Assembly (NCBI RefSeq): GCF_051622035.1
Contig: NC_135365.1
Coordinates: 17,926,001 to 17,990,000 of the forward strand
Length of the DNA: 64,000 nt
Source of the DNA: Arctopsyche grandis
Taxonomy: Eukaryota; Arthropoda; Insecta; Trichoptera; Hydropsychidae
Direction: 5' to 3'
Shown: positions 27,691-39,851 of the stretch, piece by piece
Numbering within the stretch: position 1 is the stretch's first letter
Layout of the letters: the number at the start of each line of letters is the position of its first letter
Made by a program: the position numbers and the translations under genes
Notes under the pieces: model-generated
Databases searched by the model: none
What the model was told of the DNA's origin: nothing
Seen by the model: only the letters and a program-made list of their open reading frames with translations

Positions 27691-28599
27691 TGTATGTATG
27701 TATGTATGCACCAATAATTCAGACCTCAACCTCTAAGCTCGGCATTTTTCTGTATTTTTTGTGTGTCTATGAAACATACTGATAATTCTACAAATAACAG
27801 GAAGCGTTAATATGTATGGAGTTTCTGAAATCTAGAGGACTTAAAAACGTAGTCGTATGAAATTAAGCGTCGATTTTGACCGGATGTTAAGTAGATTGTT
27901 AATTAATGCGATTACCTCTGAACGGCGTGCTCATTCGCCGTGTAAAATAATGATGATTTCATTAGTCGTTGTGCGAAATCATCACTGTCGATGGTAATGG
28001 TCAATGTACATATGTATGTATGTATGTAGATTCGAGCGTGACGCCAGATGATTGTCAGTCGTAGCTGATTGTTATTTCGTTTCGAATATAAACGGATACT
28101 ATTCACTGATAATTCGTGCCCATTTTAGACACTGACTTGCGCTAGGTCAACCGCTAATTTATGAAACCGCAACTTTATGTGTATTGACGTGTAAGTGAGG
28201 AAATACATTCATATGTGTGGAAAATACAATTCGGATATTTGCGGTGACGGCGGAGATTCCGAAAACTACACATAACATTTCCGGAAATGTCCTGTTTTGA
28301 TATGCATATGTATTTTTTTTTATATTAAAGGAGGAAAAACTAAGGGACCCGATAAGGAAACGAAACTAAATAAAAATTTGAAATTTGAGGCATTCATGTT
28401 CGTTTTTACTAATTATTACTAACCTCTTCTTAGTTCGGAAATGATTTTGTCGTGTGACAAAGTTTGGGTTCTTATCTGATCGTTTTCAAACTTTGCCATT
28501 TTGCTCGGTTTGGTCATCAATATCTCGGTTTGGCTCGGTTTGTTGCAAGATATAATAGAGAGTCTAAGCACACCTTTACAAAACTCGAAATCCTCGGCG
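27691..28599. other. Intergenic DNA with an R2 repeat fragment
   Basis: No gene. Positions 28468-28530 carry the R2 core ('cttatctgatcgttttcaaa', 'ctttgccattttgctcggtt'). A short ATGT tract lies at 27684-27709. Confidence 0.4.
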
Positions 28600-29812
28600 G
28601 TAGTAGTCTAAGGTGGTGATCTAGGCATTAGCTAAAAAATTTATACCCGCTTTATATTGGATTTCTAAATAATTCTAGTTGGAAATGTTGCCGAAATTTT
28701 CAACATGGCAGGCTTTCAACAGAAAAAACAAGCAGTTTAATTATGCAATGTTCTACATATTTTGTCATGCCTTTATTATTTACTTTTTAATTTGTTTTCC
28801 TTATATTTATCTTTGTCATTTTTGTAAAAATCTATTATTGGACTCGGATGTTACATATATTATTTATTTACTATTTGTTTTTTTATACATATCTATGTAT
28901 AAAAAAACAAATAGTATCTATGGGATTTACCTGTAAGGCCTTCCTGGTATATATGTAAAATAAAAATAATAAAATAAAAAAATGTACATCCTGTCTGCTG
29001 ATTTTTCAATTAATAAAATAAAATAAAATAAAAGACGTCAGCACTCAAAGAGTTATGCACAAAGTATTAGGCATAAGTTTAAGTAGTGATCTCGGGTTTG
29101 TTTGGATTAGCTACAATTTTTATACCTGCTTTCTATTGGATTTCTAAATAATTCTAGTTGGAAATGTTGGCAAAATTTTCAACGTGGCGGGCTTTCAGCA
29201 GAAAAGACGTCAGCACTCAAAGAGTTATGAACAAAGTATTAGGCATAAGTTTAAGTAGTGATCTAGGGTTTGTTTGGATTAGCTACAATTTGTATACCTG
29301 CTTTCTATTGGATTTTCAGCGTGGTGGCATTTCAACAGAAAAGCCGTCAGCACTCAAAGAGTTATGCACAAAGTATTAGGCATAAGTTTAAGTAGTGATC
29401 TAGGGTTTGTTTGGATTAGCTACAATTTTTATACCTGCTTTCTGTTGGATTTTCAAGTGGCGGGCTTTCAACAGAAAAAACGTCAGTACTTAAAGAGTTA
29501 TGCACAAAGTATTAGGCATAAGTTTAATTAGTGATCTAGGGTTTGTTTGGATAAGCTACAATTTTTATACCTGCTTTCTATTAGATTTTCAGCGTGGCGG
29601 GCTTTCAAAAAAAAAGACGTCAGTACTCAAAGAGTTATACACAAAGTATTAGGCATAAGTTTAAGAAGTGATCTAGGGTTTGTTTGGATTAGCTACAATT
29701 TTTATAACTGCTTTCTATTGGATTTATAAATAATTCTAGTTGGAAATTTTGGCGAAATTTTCAACGTGGCGGGCTTTCAGCAGAAAAGACGTCAGCACTC
29801 AAAGGGTTAATG
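28600..29812. repeat. Tandem satellite array, 172-bp and 137-bp units
   Basis: The marker 'gacgtcag' (or a variant) recurs at 29034, 29206, 29343, 29479, 29616 and 29788, giving unit lengths of 172, 137, 136, 137 and 172 bp. The short units lack a 35-bp block containing 'taaataattctagttggaaa'. Every unit carries 'aagtattaggcataagttta' and 'gtttggattagctacaattt'. A first unit (about 28600-28732) is separated from the rest by an inserted LINE tail. One isolated unit lies at 62030-62200 inside a TIR element. Confidence 0.9.
28733..29033 (+). mobile_element. LINE 3' tail inserted in the satellite, with SINE-tail piece
   Basis: 'agtttaattatgcaatgttctacatattttgtcatg' and 'ttggactcggatgttacatat' match 51291-51442 and, after the Gypsy element, 56602-56695. 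It therefore represents the same LINE 3' UTR without the Gypsy insertion. Near 28862-28911 a perfect inverted repeat (ACTATTTGTTTTTTTATACA and complement) surrounds 'tatct'. At 28912-28955 the SINE tail block 'acctgtaaggccttcctgg' is present. The copy ends with AAATA repeats. Confidence 0.75.
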
Positions 29813-31435
29813 TATAATACTTTTAAATAAAAAATACAATAATTTACTGTTTTACATTTTGGATATATTAATAACAGGTGGTTAAAAATTCAAAGGCAAA
29901 ATTTTCATACGAAAATTTACTACATTATTCTTTTGTTTTGTTTTGAAGAAAATAATTTGTTTATACGACTCTGGCTGTCCTCAGATTACCGAAGTTTCAA
30001 GATCTACGAGCATAATAAAAATTACATTAATGTCAAAACTGCACAGGGCGTAATAATTTACATTTACGATCCTGTAAGGCTGTATAAAAGATAAATATTT
30101 TATGTAGTGAATTTATCTTGCTCTCACGAACGTACATATGTACAGCCACATACGAGCTCGAATTTATCTACAACTATTCCTATGTAACTGTTTAACTTGA
30201 TATATCAATATGAAGATGTATTATTTCATTTGGCATATTACTCCACTTACATTGAATATTGTATTGCAATATTTTACATCAATGATCGAACTACATACAT
30301 ATGTTATATGTCACTTCCCAGCGCAATTTTCTGATTCTGTCAAATGTTTATATTGTATGATTGAACGATTTAAAAAAATGGTACACATTTACGTTGGATT
30401 AACACATTACGTCCACACACTAATGCTGTAATAAATTGCAGCATTGTAAAACGTACAAAATTACATGATGTGGTATACTTAAGAGCTATAATTCAATATC
30501 CACACACAAATAATATATACATATGTACATACCTAACTCTATTATACACGTAGTTCATATGTAGTTCACATGTGGGAATTTGTCGTATTTGGGTCGTGCG
30601 AATAGGTAGACGTCCTCGAAAATTAAATATACATATTTAATTTTTACTACATATTTTGTATATATTGTGTACATTTATGTACACGTGTGTACGACAAAAT
30701 CTAATTATATATGTGTATGTATTTTTATATATTATGTATCTTGTGATATACCTACATACATGTTTTGGTAAATATTTTATTTTCAATACGTGTAAATCTT
30801 TGTATTTCAATGTAAAATTTTTGTATATGATAGTAAACACAAGTTTGTGTGGTATATAAATAGATCTGAATTTTTGCGTGTTGCGAACGATTAATTTTCC
30901 CGCGCTTTATAGTGCGAAAGTGATGCGACCTAAAAACCGTGCAAATCGAAGCATAACCCACCAATAACTCTCGTTTTTTCTCTCGATTTTTTTTTTATTA
31001 TTCAGAATGAATTACGTTTCTTTTGCGCCACAATTCGTAATAATAAATAAATAACAACAAGACGAATAAAATACAAGAGAGCGTACGTGATAAAAATACG
31101 TTCACCTGCTCTTTTTAGAACATAAAAATATAAATTTCAAGGTATATTATTTTCATTTGTATATTATGAAATGAATAAAACATAGATGTGACGTTAAAAA
31201 GGATTCAACCCATATGAGTAATAATTTCACAACTAAAACTATTTTAACTAAATTTGAAATTTATTTATTTATTGTATTTTCCTTCACCTGATGTTGACTT
31301 TTGTAGCTTTGTTACTGTGCGTTGTTCAGCGGAAGCTTAGGGTCAATTTAAACGCTCAATGAACTGATTTAATTTCACGGAAATACTTGAATTCAATGCT
31401 GTCTACAAAAATTTTAATTCTGTATTTTGTTACAG
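29813..31435. other. Region upstream of the DPP4-like gene
   Basis: No ORF supported. AT-rich with ACAT/ATGT tracts (30130, 30520). The stretch 30860-31000 is more complex and contains 'gaacgattaattttcccgcg'; it could hold a promoter or a 5' non-coding exon, because the exon at 31436 begins at a splice-acceptor-like 'ttttgttacag'. No TATA or initiator could be assigned. Confidence 0.3.
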
Positions 31436-31487
31436 ATATTGGGAATTGGATTAAAAATACAAATCTTCAACTGGGAGTCCGAACAGG

Positions 31488-34400
31488 ATGGTTCGTTCTA
31501 GTTTGGAGATTGGAAATAGCAATCAGGTATGATATTTTATTATACTATTTTTTTAATATTTTGTTTATACACCTGTTTTACCCGGCTTCGATCGGTATTT
31601 GTAATATAAACCGCTTAAACATGGCGAATCTAATAGTAAATAATCATTTGTTTTTTTATTAAATTTATTTGAATCGAAAAAAAATATATCGAATCGTCGT
31701 GATAGAAACTTTGATTTGTTTTCGATGAATTGGCTTCATTAGATTTTCTTTCTTGTTTAATATTATTATAATATAAACTGCTGATGTTCACATCTGTCAC
31801 TTAGCATTTTTCAGACGAGTAATATAAATGTACTAATTGTATGAAATTTTGTTTTTATTTTATTTATGTATATATGTTTGTAATATTTACACATAATATG
31901 TATGTACATGGTATCCGGACATATACCCCCAGGACATATAACCCCCAGTCAAAGCCCCCTTGGACATTTTAGCCCCCCGTGCAAAAAACCCCTTGAAAAA
32001 TAACCCCCGCCATGGATAAAAATTGACAGTATCTATGTATAATAAAAAGTCAGTATCAGTTCTAATTTATTTCAGTCAAAAATACAATTCGAATAAAGGT
32101 CTGTTCATACCTATCCAGCACGACCCGTATCCTGCAGGTGTCATGCAAGTGCGGATAGTATTCTTTGGTACATTCTATATGGGCGCGCACGAATGCGTAA
32201 ATGCGCATGCGCGAATGGAGTATGAATACGTCCATATAATGTACCAAAGAATACTATCCGCACTTGCATGACACCTGCAGGATACGGGTCGTGCTGGATA
32301 GGTATGAACAGACCTTAATACTGCAAAAGCAATGAAAACTTCTTGTATCGGAACAAATGCGAGAGCTGGTATCATTCGTAATTTCAGTGCAAAATCGGAC
32401 AAATCTTCTTGGTAACGTCGTTGCATCCCATTCTCTATAATTTTCCGATAAATATTTTGACTTTCAAGTTATTTCGTCTGTGAAGTTTCTTTCTAAACTG
32501 TGTATAACTGATAATTCAAAGTCAACCATGATGCTGGTTGTACTCAAATTTGCATTCAATATACCTATATTTAATGTCTCGAACAGTTTAATGTAAGTAT
32601 CTTGTCTTTTTTTTGTAGTAAAACATAAAGACAAGGAATGGCTTGGTCATGAATAAGTGCATGAATCGTGTATACATGAAAAATAGCACAGGGGCAGTTT
32701 TGAAAGTCCCATTCGAAAACCAGTGCGATGTTGTTTCTAACACTTGGAGACTGTCATATGTTCGTTTGTTATCCTATCGGCCGGAATCATTTAAAATTAT
32801 TTATTATTTATAGGGAGGTTAATGTTCAGGGGGTTTTTGAACGGGGTTATGTATCCTAGAACCTATGTATGTATGTACCAGTGACATGCGGTGAAATTCT
32901 CTCTTTTTTGTCGTACAACCTTACTTAATGTGCGCGAGCAGGATAAAAGAGGAACAGACTATTCCCCTTGTATCCTGCTCGCGCACATTAAGTATGACTG
33001 TACGACAAATAGAGAGAGAATTTCACCGCAGGCCACTGGTATGTACATATGTAGATTTATTTGAGTATGTAAAAATAAGCAAACACACTCTAAATATACA
33101 TAGTATATGTAGCTCATATAAATATAAAAAGAAGACGAAATGTGTATGGTAGTCGACAAAATGCAAACAGGCACCAGTGAGCTAACGTTGGATGTGGAGG
33201 TGTTATAAAGAGTTAAAGATTTAAATACCTCGGTACTTGGTTAAATCTAGAGATGAAGCCAGACGAATACTTAAGAATCCGCATCGAAATGGCAAGAACA
33301 GCGTTTATCAAAATTAAGCCGGCGCTTACAAACAAGCATCTCATTCTTCGAACGCGTTTGAGAGAAACATTTTCCTCTGAACTCTTAAATATGACATATC
33401 AAATCAAAGAAAGTCTTTTTCCGGCACCGTTTTCACTTTAACGCGAAAAGACGTTGATAAATGATGATTCGTCGATGCATATTAGCCTCATGAACTGAAT
33501 GGACTAGAATTCACACGCTTTGACTACCTTTTTTTCGTTTCGACAGAAATGGTCGTTCTCCTTCTGTTAATCGCTAATATTGCCAGTTCGTGTTTGTCTT
33601 CCGGCTCAGAGGAGTCTAAACTTTAGTGAAGTTTGTTGTAGCTCGGGCGTAGGGTATTGTTTGTACAGATTTAGCACTCGGAATCCTTCCCCTTTGCGTC
33701 TAGTAACTGGAGACGTAACCTCTCGAATGTAGTTGAGTGATGTTTTTGTTTGTCTTTCACGGTTTTCGTATTGTCGAAGGTTTCACCGTCTGTTATTGCG
33801 TGCTCAGTTCAAAAGGCCGTTGCTTTACTACATATTACTATATTTTATTTTATTTTTATTCTTATTTTTATTACAATCAATGTGCACTCGTCATTACAGA
33901 TCGCTCCAATGCGACGAGTGTACGAGAACGGTCAGACAACGTATACAGTACGTTCAATAAACATCGAATACAATACAATACAATACAGAAATAATAATCA
34001 TAGAGACATCTATGGATTATTTTAAGATTTTGTGCACAATTTTTATACACATAATAAACACGAAATTATAAAGACATCTATGGATTTCAGATATCTGTGC
34101 ATAATTTCTACAAATTATACACACAGATTTTTGTGACAACAGGAAATGATCTATTATGTACCAATTTTCAGGAACCGTTTCAACAATGATCAGATAAAAT
34201 TGGCAAACTCTGATAGAGAAACGATCGATTTGGAGTCGAACCATCGATCTCAGTGGTGCTAAATATATACGCTACCATTAAGCCAAACTGCTGGCTAATA
34301 ATATGTATGGCCTTTAGTGATAATATTTTTATCATCATTATCTTTCACTATTCACTGTTGGGCAGTGAAAGTGATTTCATCCATCCTCTTTTTTTTCCGT

Positions 34401-37400
34401 ATTGCGCAATTTTAATAAGGTTATTATACGATGTATGCATCTGTCCGAAGATGACTTTCCATTATTTCTCTAAAATCTTCTCGAGTAAATGAACAATTTA
34501 ATTTTCTATTTGTTCATATATAATACATGTACATATATCCTACCCACAATTATTTTCTTCATATTATGTCCACCAACGTCCAGGCATTTTCATACATACA
34601 TGAGCTCCCCTCTGAATCACTTTCGTTGTTCTCTGCTTTTAATCACTATATTGAATGTTGTGTTGATACTTACTCGTTATTATTATTCACAATTAAAATC
34701 TGACAATAGGAGGGGGGGGGGGGGTGGAGAGTAAAACAAACAAGGCTACTGGCTATTGGCAATGGGTTAGCTGTCACCGTCTCCAAAACTTTTTAATTCT
34801 AAACCACTTAATCGCCATATGCGCACCGGTGCGCGCTCCTTCGTATTTAAGGCTATGGCTCAAAATTAATTGTGGTTTATTTACAGCGAAATCTAAAAAT
34901 ATCCTTTAATAATAATTCAATTAAAAAATTCAATATTTTTCGTTAGTTTGTTATACATATATTCAAGAGGTAGTGTCAAGGGTTGGCACTAAATACAAAT
35001 AATAAAATAATCAAATCGGTTTCTTCAAACGCGTGGCGATTAAGTAGTTTTATGTGTTTATTACGATTATATTTCACCATCGACTTAGCGCATTCAATTG
35101 AAATCTCTATCGCTGGCCAAACCTCGCAAAATGGCAGTTTCAAGGCGATCGGAAGAGTGTAGGAAGTTTGTCCATACTAACGGACGCTAATATAAACCTT
35201 GTAACTAAAAAAAAATAGTGAATTTATTTAATTTTATAAAATGTTCATCAATAAAATAGAAAATTTGTACCGATTCAATGTAATATGTATATACTTAAAG
35301 TAAAGCTGACGTTTTTTTTATAGAAAATATATAATTTCCGTTCATAGTGATTTATTACAGTCTCATGATCAAATTATCTTGGTCTGATATTATATGCATG
35401 GTAAATGCACGGATGGAGCTATCGTATAACGATTAGCATCTGGAATTTTCCAACTGCAATATCAGTTGAAATCAAGTCAAATTAGCCATATCCATTTTAT
35501 AATAATTCACATCCTGTGTATTGTCTTTTTTTTATTCAATAGGAACTAATGGAGAAACCGGGTCGTCGAAGATGGAAAATGTGGCTGGCTGCCGTTATAG
35601 TGTTCATATTATTAATTATAGTCGTTGTGATCGCTGTTGTTTTCCTTACTGGCTCCAAAAGTGAGGACATTGGAGCACTACCACTTCAGAATCCGATAAG
35701 TCTCGAAGATGTGATGCAAGGAAAGTTGTCTCCGGAGAGGTTTAACGCTACTTGGATATCAGGTAAAACTTGTGTAAAATTATGAACCGAATAAACTTTA
35801 TTTGTTTGATTTTTTTTTAATAAATTTATTTGAATATTTAAACATTTATTTGACAGCCAATCAGAAACGAATTACACATAACTTGGTTTTCATTTTGTAT
35901 TTTTACATACCTCCTTTACGTTTCACTTACGATTACAATTCAGGGAAAAGTTTGCCTCTTATCCGATCGTTTTCATACTTTGCAATATTGCTCATTTTGG
36001 TCATCAATATAAGTAAATGGATCCTACGCCATTACGATAGAGATAAAATATCGCTTAAGAAGCGTTTCAAGTCCGAAAATTTTTAATCTCGGTGACGTTT
36101 GGTAGTCATTAATTTTATACATAGATGGCGGTAGTAAAATAAAATTATTGGTTTTTATTCAAAATAATAATTTTATATACAAATTGTAGAAGAAGTATGT
36201 TTTTAAAAAACTTTTTTTTTAATATAAATGTTTATTCGTACTGCAGTTAAATATTAATAGATACTCCGCCATTACGATGGTGCAAAAATATCGTGTAAGA
36301 CGCGTTTGATATCTGCCCGGCGAGATAGTCGTTGACGTTTATCCATCGTTTGTTTATTAGTTTTTTTAAACATAGATGGCGGTAGTAAAATAAAATTATT
36401 ATTTTTTTCAAAATAATAATTTTATTATTATAATATTGAAATCAGAATCAATAATGAAAATAGATCATTTAATACTCTAAAATATATTTTTCATTTTGAT
36501 ATTATTTTGAATTTCTAATAAAATAATATGCTTAATTTCAGATAACAAGCTACTTTTCACTGATCAAGTTGGGAATCTTATGTTGCACGATGTAACCTCT
36601 GGTGAAAATATCAAGCTTCTATCTGCTAGTTTTTATGTTTGTTTGATCATTGATATTATTTGCTTTTTTTGGAATTATTTCAAAACTTTAATAACACATT
36701 GTTGATTTTTTAGGTATATTCGGCATCGTTTGATCAACAATTATCACCGGATAATAAATTTTTATTGCTCGCTTATGGATATCGAAAGGTGATTTTGCCA
36801 GTTATAAATATTATTTGATCTGAATTTGACAGCAATATATTATTACATTTGATATTTAGCTTTACAGACACAGCTATTCAGCACAATATTTAGCATTGAA
36901 TTTAGAAACAAATGCACAGCACCCAATTATACCTAAAGCCAATGAATCATACTTAGATTTGGCTGTGTGGGGTCCACAGGGCAATGCTATTTTCTTCGTT
37001 TATAATAATAATTTGTTTTATAAGAGCTCTGTGGAATCAATTCCTTCTCAAATAACAAATGATGGTGTCCCAAGTGTTGTATACAACGCCGTTCCTGACT
37101 GGGTCTATGAAGGTATTGCCATAGTTATCATGAATGTAGTATTATTTTTGTATCAATTTGAGTATGATGGCTCAATTTAGATCTTTTTAATCTAGAGGAA
37201 GTCTTTTCTTCAAACAAAGCAATATGGTTCTCTGGTGATGGCTCACACGTTGCATTTGCTAAATTCAATGATAGTCTTACTCGGATTATGGCTATACCGT
37301 TTTACGGTCAACCTGGAGACCCGGAATCACAGTATACTAGAGCGCTCACAATCAGGTATCCTAAGGTACGTTATCGACTATTCATAAATATATAGGTATA

Positions 37401-39851
37401 GCGCGATGATAGAATACTATATATGTTATATAAATTGATGATAAACGACTTTTTCTTCATGTATTTGAAACTTCATTGTCTCAATTTGTCCCAGGCAGGC
37501 ACTACGAATCCAACAGCAAGTCTTGTACTGGTAAATCTTTTAGAACCGGAAACAACCATTCAATTACCAGTACCGGTTGCATTGCACGAGTAAGCTCAAT
37601 GTTAATTTGATAATAGATATTAAATTCGATCACTTTAAATAATGTTGAATATTTTGCAGACCAATTTTAGCATCAGTGTCATTCGCTACAAATAGTTCAG
37701 TAGCTGCAGTGTGGACCAATAGGGTTCAAAATGAATCTGTAATATTATTATGCGATGTTGTATGCAGGAAGGTAAACATATTTTTTTTTAGATTTACATG
37801 TTATTTATATTTCGCATTTGAAACAAGATTTGCATATATATTTTTGTAGATATTTGAATACAATGAACCTAAAGGATGGATTGATATGCTTCGGCCATTA
37901 ATTTTCACCGCAGATGGAAATGGCTTTTTTACCATTTTACCAAAGGTACGTTAACATTTCAATGAAGTCATATTGTATTCTGTATTGTTAATTCATTAAC
38001 AAACATATAATATAAATAGGTTATTGAAGAAGACTCTTGGAGACAGATTGCTTATATTAGCCGTGGACCATCTGAGGGTTTATGGACCGAGAAGTTTTTA
38101 ACCAATGATAAAAATACAGTTACAGAACTACTCTATTGGGATCATGATACTCAAACATTGTAAATTAATATTTTAATGTGATATTTATTTACAAATTGAA
38201 TAATAATATTGATATTTGAATAAAATTTTTAACTTATTTCACATAGATGGTATTTGGCAACGAGTGTTGAAGACTCGGCCTATCAACATCTATACACGGT
38301 CAAGTTGGATGGAGCAACAAACTGTTTCACTTGTAAAATACGCCATTCGTCTGACAGTGAATGTCTCTATAATGAAGCAGTGGTGAGCAAGGGTGGATCT
38401 CATATTGTAATTTCATGTTTGGGTCCTCAAGTTCCTGAAATATACATATACAACAAGGTAAAACAGATTGCATTTGTTTATTGATTTGCAATATGTCAAA
38501 TAATTTAATGAAAAATATTCTTTTCCACAAACAAGGATGGTGTGAAGCTTCGAAATTGGGAAATGAATGAAAATATCACAGCACTTATTTCGGAAAAAGA
38601 TGTTCCCATTGTTAGACGTATGAGTGTTCTCGTGACCAATGACCCACTGCCTCCGGCTCAAGTTTTATTAATGCTTCCTAGAAATGCTGACTTATCAGGA
38701 ATGACTAAATATCCGATGCTCGTCAATGTGTATGTATTTTCAAAACTCTTCCATAAATGTTTCGGTTATATTGAAAGTTAAATAAAATTTTGTTATCGCA
38801 GCTACGGCGGTCCAGACTCATATCAAGTCTTAGAAAAATGGAATTTAGATTGGGGAGCATCATTGGTTTCACGTTGGAATATAATATTGGCATTTATAGA
38901 CGGACGAGGATCTGGTTTGAAAGGAAATAACAATCTTTTTGCCGGTTATAGAAATCTTGGCACTGTCGAAGTTAATGATCAAATTAATGTAACGAGGTAC
39001 ATATGTATATTATTTTACCTACATCGTTTTGGTTGCTTATTTTTAGTACGATATTAATTAAGCTTCTGTACAGGAAACTACAACATACACTGGATTATGT
39101 AGATCATAAACGAACTTGTATTTGGGGCTGGTCTTATGGTGGCTACGCATCAACTTTGGCTTTAGCACATGGCGGTAATACTTTCAAATGTGCCGTTTCT
39201 GTTGCACCAGTAACAGATTGGTTATATTATGGTATGTTCTATTTATATGTTTGAAATTTTATGTACTTCTTATTTTAATTATTGATAATAATTGTTTTAT
39301 TACAGATTCAATTTACACTGAACGGTATATGGGTCTTCCGAGTGAAGATGACAATTTCAAAGGGTATAGTGCATCCATGCTCAATACAGAAGAAACGGTC
39401 CGTATTATACACACAGATATGAAAAGTTTCTTCTATTTTTGTTGTTTCAAAAACTAAATGTTTATATTTACTATAGGCAATGGCTCTGAAAGACAAAAAG
39501 TATATGCTAGTTCACGGAACATTAGATGACAATGTTCACTTTCAACAATCTATGATGTTGTCACGATTACTTCAACAAAATGATGTTCTCTTCACACAAC
39601 TGGTAAATATTATTTTTTATACCATATTTGGGTTATAGCGATATGACAGGTATCCCTAAATCATCGCTATGATCAGATAACACGTCTAAAATTCAATAGA
39701 GTATTATTATAAATATAAAATAATACTTAAAAATTATTTTATTTTATTACAGAGCTATCCTGACGAAGACCATGGATTAAACGGTGTAAAGCATCATCTC
39801 TATCATTCAATAGAAAAGTTTTTAGAAACGAATTTAATGTCTAAAACTTAA
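31488..39851 (+). CDS. DPP4: Dipeptidyl peptidase 4-like serine exopeptidase (17 coding exons)
   Basis: Type II membrane S9B peptidase that removes N-terminal X-Pro/X-Ala dipeptides from extracellular peptides. Exons: 31488-31526, 35543-35762, 36542-36636, 36714-36788, 36860-37112, 37196-37365, 37495-37589, 37660-37771, 37850-37945, 38020-38159, 38247-38457, 38536-38729, 38802-38996, 39074-39231, 39306-39397, 39477-39602, 39753-39851. All junctions are GT-AG and in phase, giving 789 aa (human DPP4 is 766). Visible features: short cytoplasmic tail, membrane helix (about residues 27-50), propeller with substrate-anchoring Arg146 (YRHSY) and the double Glu 228-229 (VYEEEVF), oxyanion Tyr568 (VYGGP), and catalytic Ser652 (GWSYGGY), Asp732 (LDDNVHF) and His764 (DEDHG). 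ATG 31488 follows an in-frame TAA at 31452; a shorter form could start at 35549 (774 aa). The active site is complete, so an active enzyme is expected. AATAAA follows at 39857. Confidence 0.93.
31905..32865. repeat. Possible DNA element with C-run inverted ends (DPP4 intron 1)
   Basis: The left end has repeated runs of 4-6 C ('ggacatatacccccaggaca', 'tataacccccagtcaaagcc', 'ttagccccccg'). The right end (32812-32862) has matching G runs in inverted order ('cagggggtttttgaacgggg', 'ttatgtatcc'). The ends form an imperfect inverted repeat about 950 bp apart. The palindrome at 32096-32316 lies inside. No ORF of note. Class unknown. Confidence 0.45.
32096..32316. mobile_element. Foldback element with perfect 77-bp arms
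   Basis: The arm 32096-32172 (starting AAGGTCTGTTCATACCTATC) is the exact complement of 32240-32316 by eye, and 67 bp of loop containing 'gcgcatgcgc' separates them. Both outer flanks read AATA (32092-32095 and 32317-32320), a possible target-site duplication. No coding capacity; MITE or recent inverted duplication in DPP4 intron 1. Confidence 0.85.
32879..33038. mobile_element. hAT-type MITE with 8-bp target duplication
   Basis: A 160-bp foldback with ends CAGTGACATGCGG and CCGCAGGCCACTG and arms of about 65 bp that pair almost throughout. It is flanked by the identical 8-mers GTATGTAC at 32871-32878 and 33039-33046. CAGTG ends and an 8-bp duplication are diagnostic of the hAT superfamily. 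Non-autonomous. Located in DPP4 intron 1. Confidence 0.85.
33205..33375 (+). mobile_element. LINE reverse transcriptase fragment
   Basis: The + strand reads RFKYLGTWLNLEMKPDEYLR, then IRIEMARTAFIKIKPALTNK and HLILRTRLR. This is the conserved FKYLG...R...A...F...LL/LTNK...LR region downstream of the reverse-transcriptase palm in non-LTR elements. A stop lies just upstream and no other part of the element is present. Lies within DPP4 intron 1. Clade uncertain. Confidence 0.7.
33985..34300 (-). mobile_element. tRNA-derived SINE in DPP4 intron 1
   Basis: Contains two 'agacatctatgga' blocks (34002, 34072), the core 'ggaaccgtttcaacaatgat' and 'gagaaacgatcgatttggagtc', and head sequence 'cgctaccattaagccaaactgctgg'. 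The SINE orientation is opposite to the gene. Confidence 0.7.
34690..35170. repeat. R2 repeat copy in DPP4 intron 1
   Basis: Opens with 'ttaaaatctgacaataggag' and a run of 12 G. It ends near 35165 with 'tggccaaacctcgcaaaatgg' and 'gatcggaagagtgtagg'. Both ends correspond to the copy at 2218-2465, although the middle differs. Confidence 0.55.
35870..36440. repeat. R2 fragment and 240-bp tandem duplication in a DPP4 intron
   Basis: Positions 35898-36013 match 23170-23290 ('tacatacctcctttac', 'cttatccgatcgttttcata', 'ttgctcattttggtcatcaa'). Next to it a unit starting 'atcctacgccattacgat' at 36021 recurs at 36261 ('atactccgccattacgat'). The phrase 'catagatggcggtagtaaaa' occurs in both units (36119 and 36370). 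Confidence 0.7.

Noticed and set aside
29158-29729. Repeated small ORFs (EMLAKFSTWRAFSRKDVSTQ-type) in the satellite
   Set aside because: They recur because the satellite unit recurs; frames are not conserved between the 172- and 137-bp units.
33733-34025. Three overlapping + strand ORFs in DPP4 intron 1
   Set aside because: They lie in three frames over the same unclassified repeat-like DNA and match nothing.
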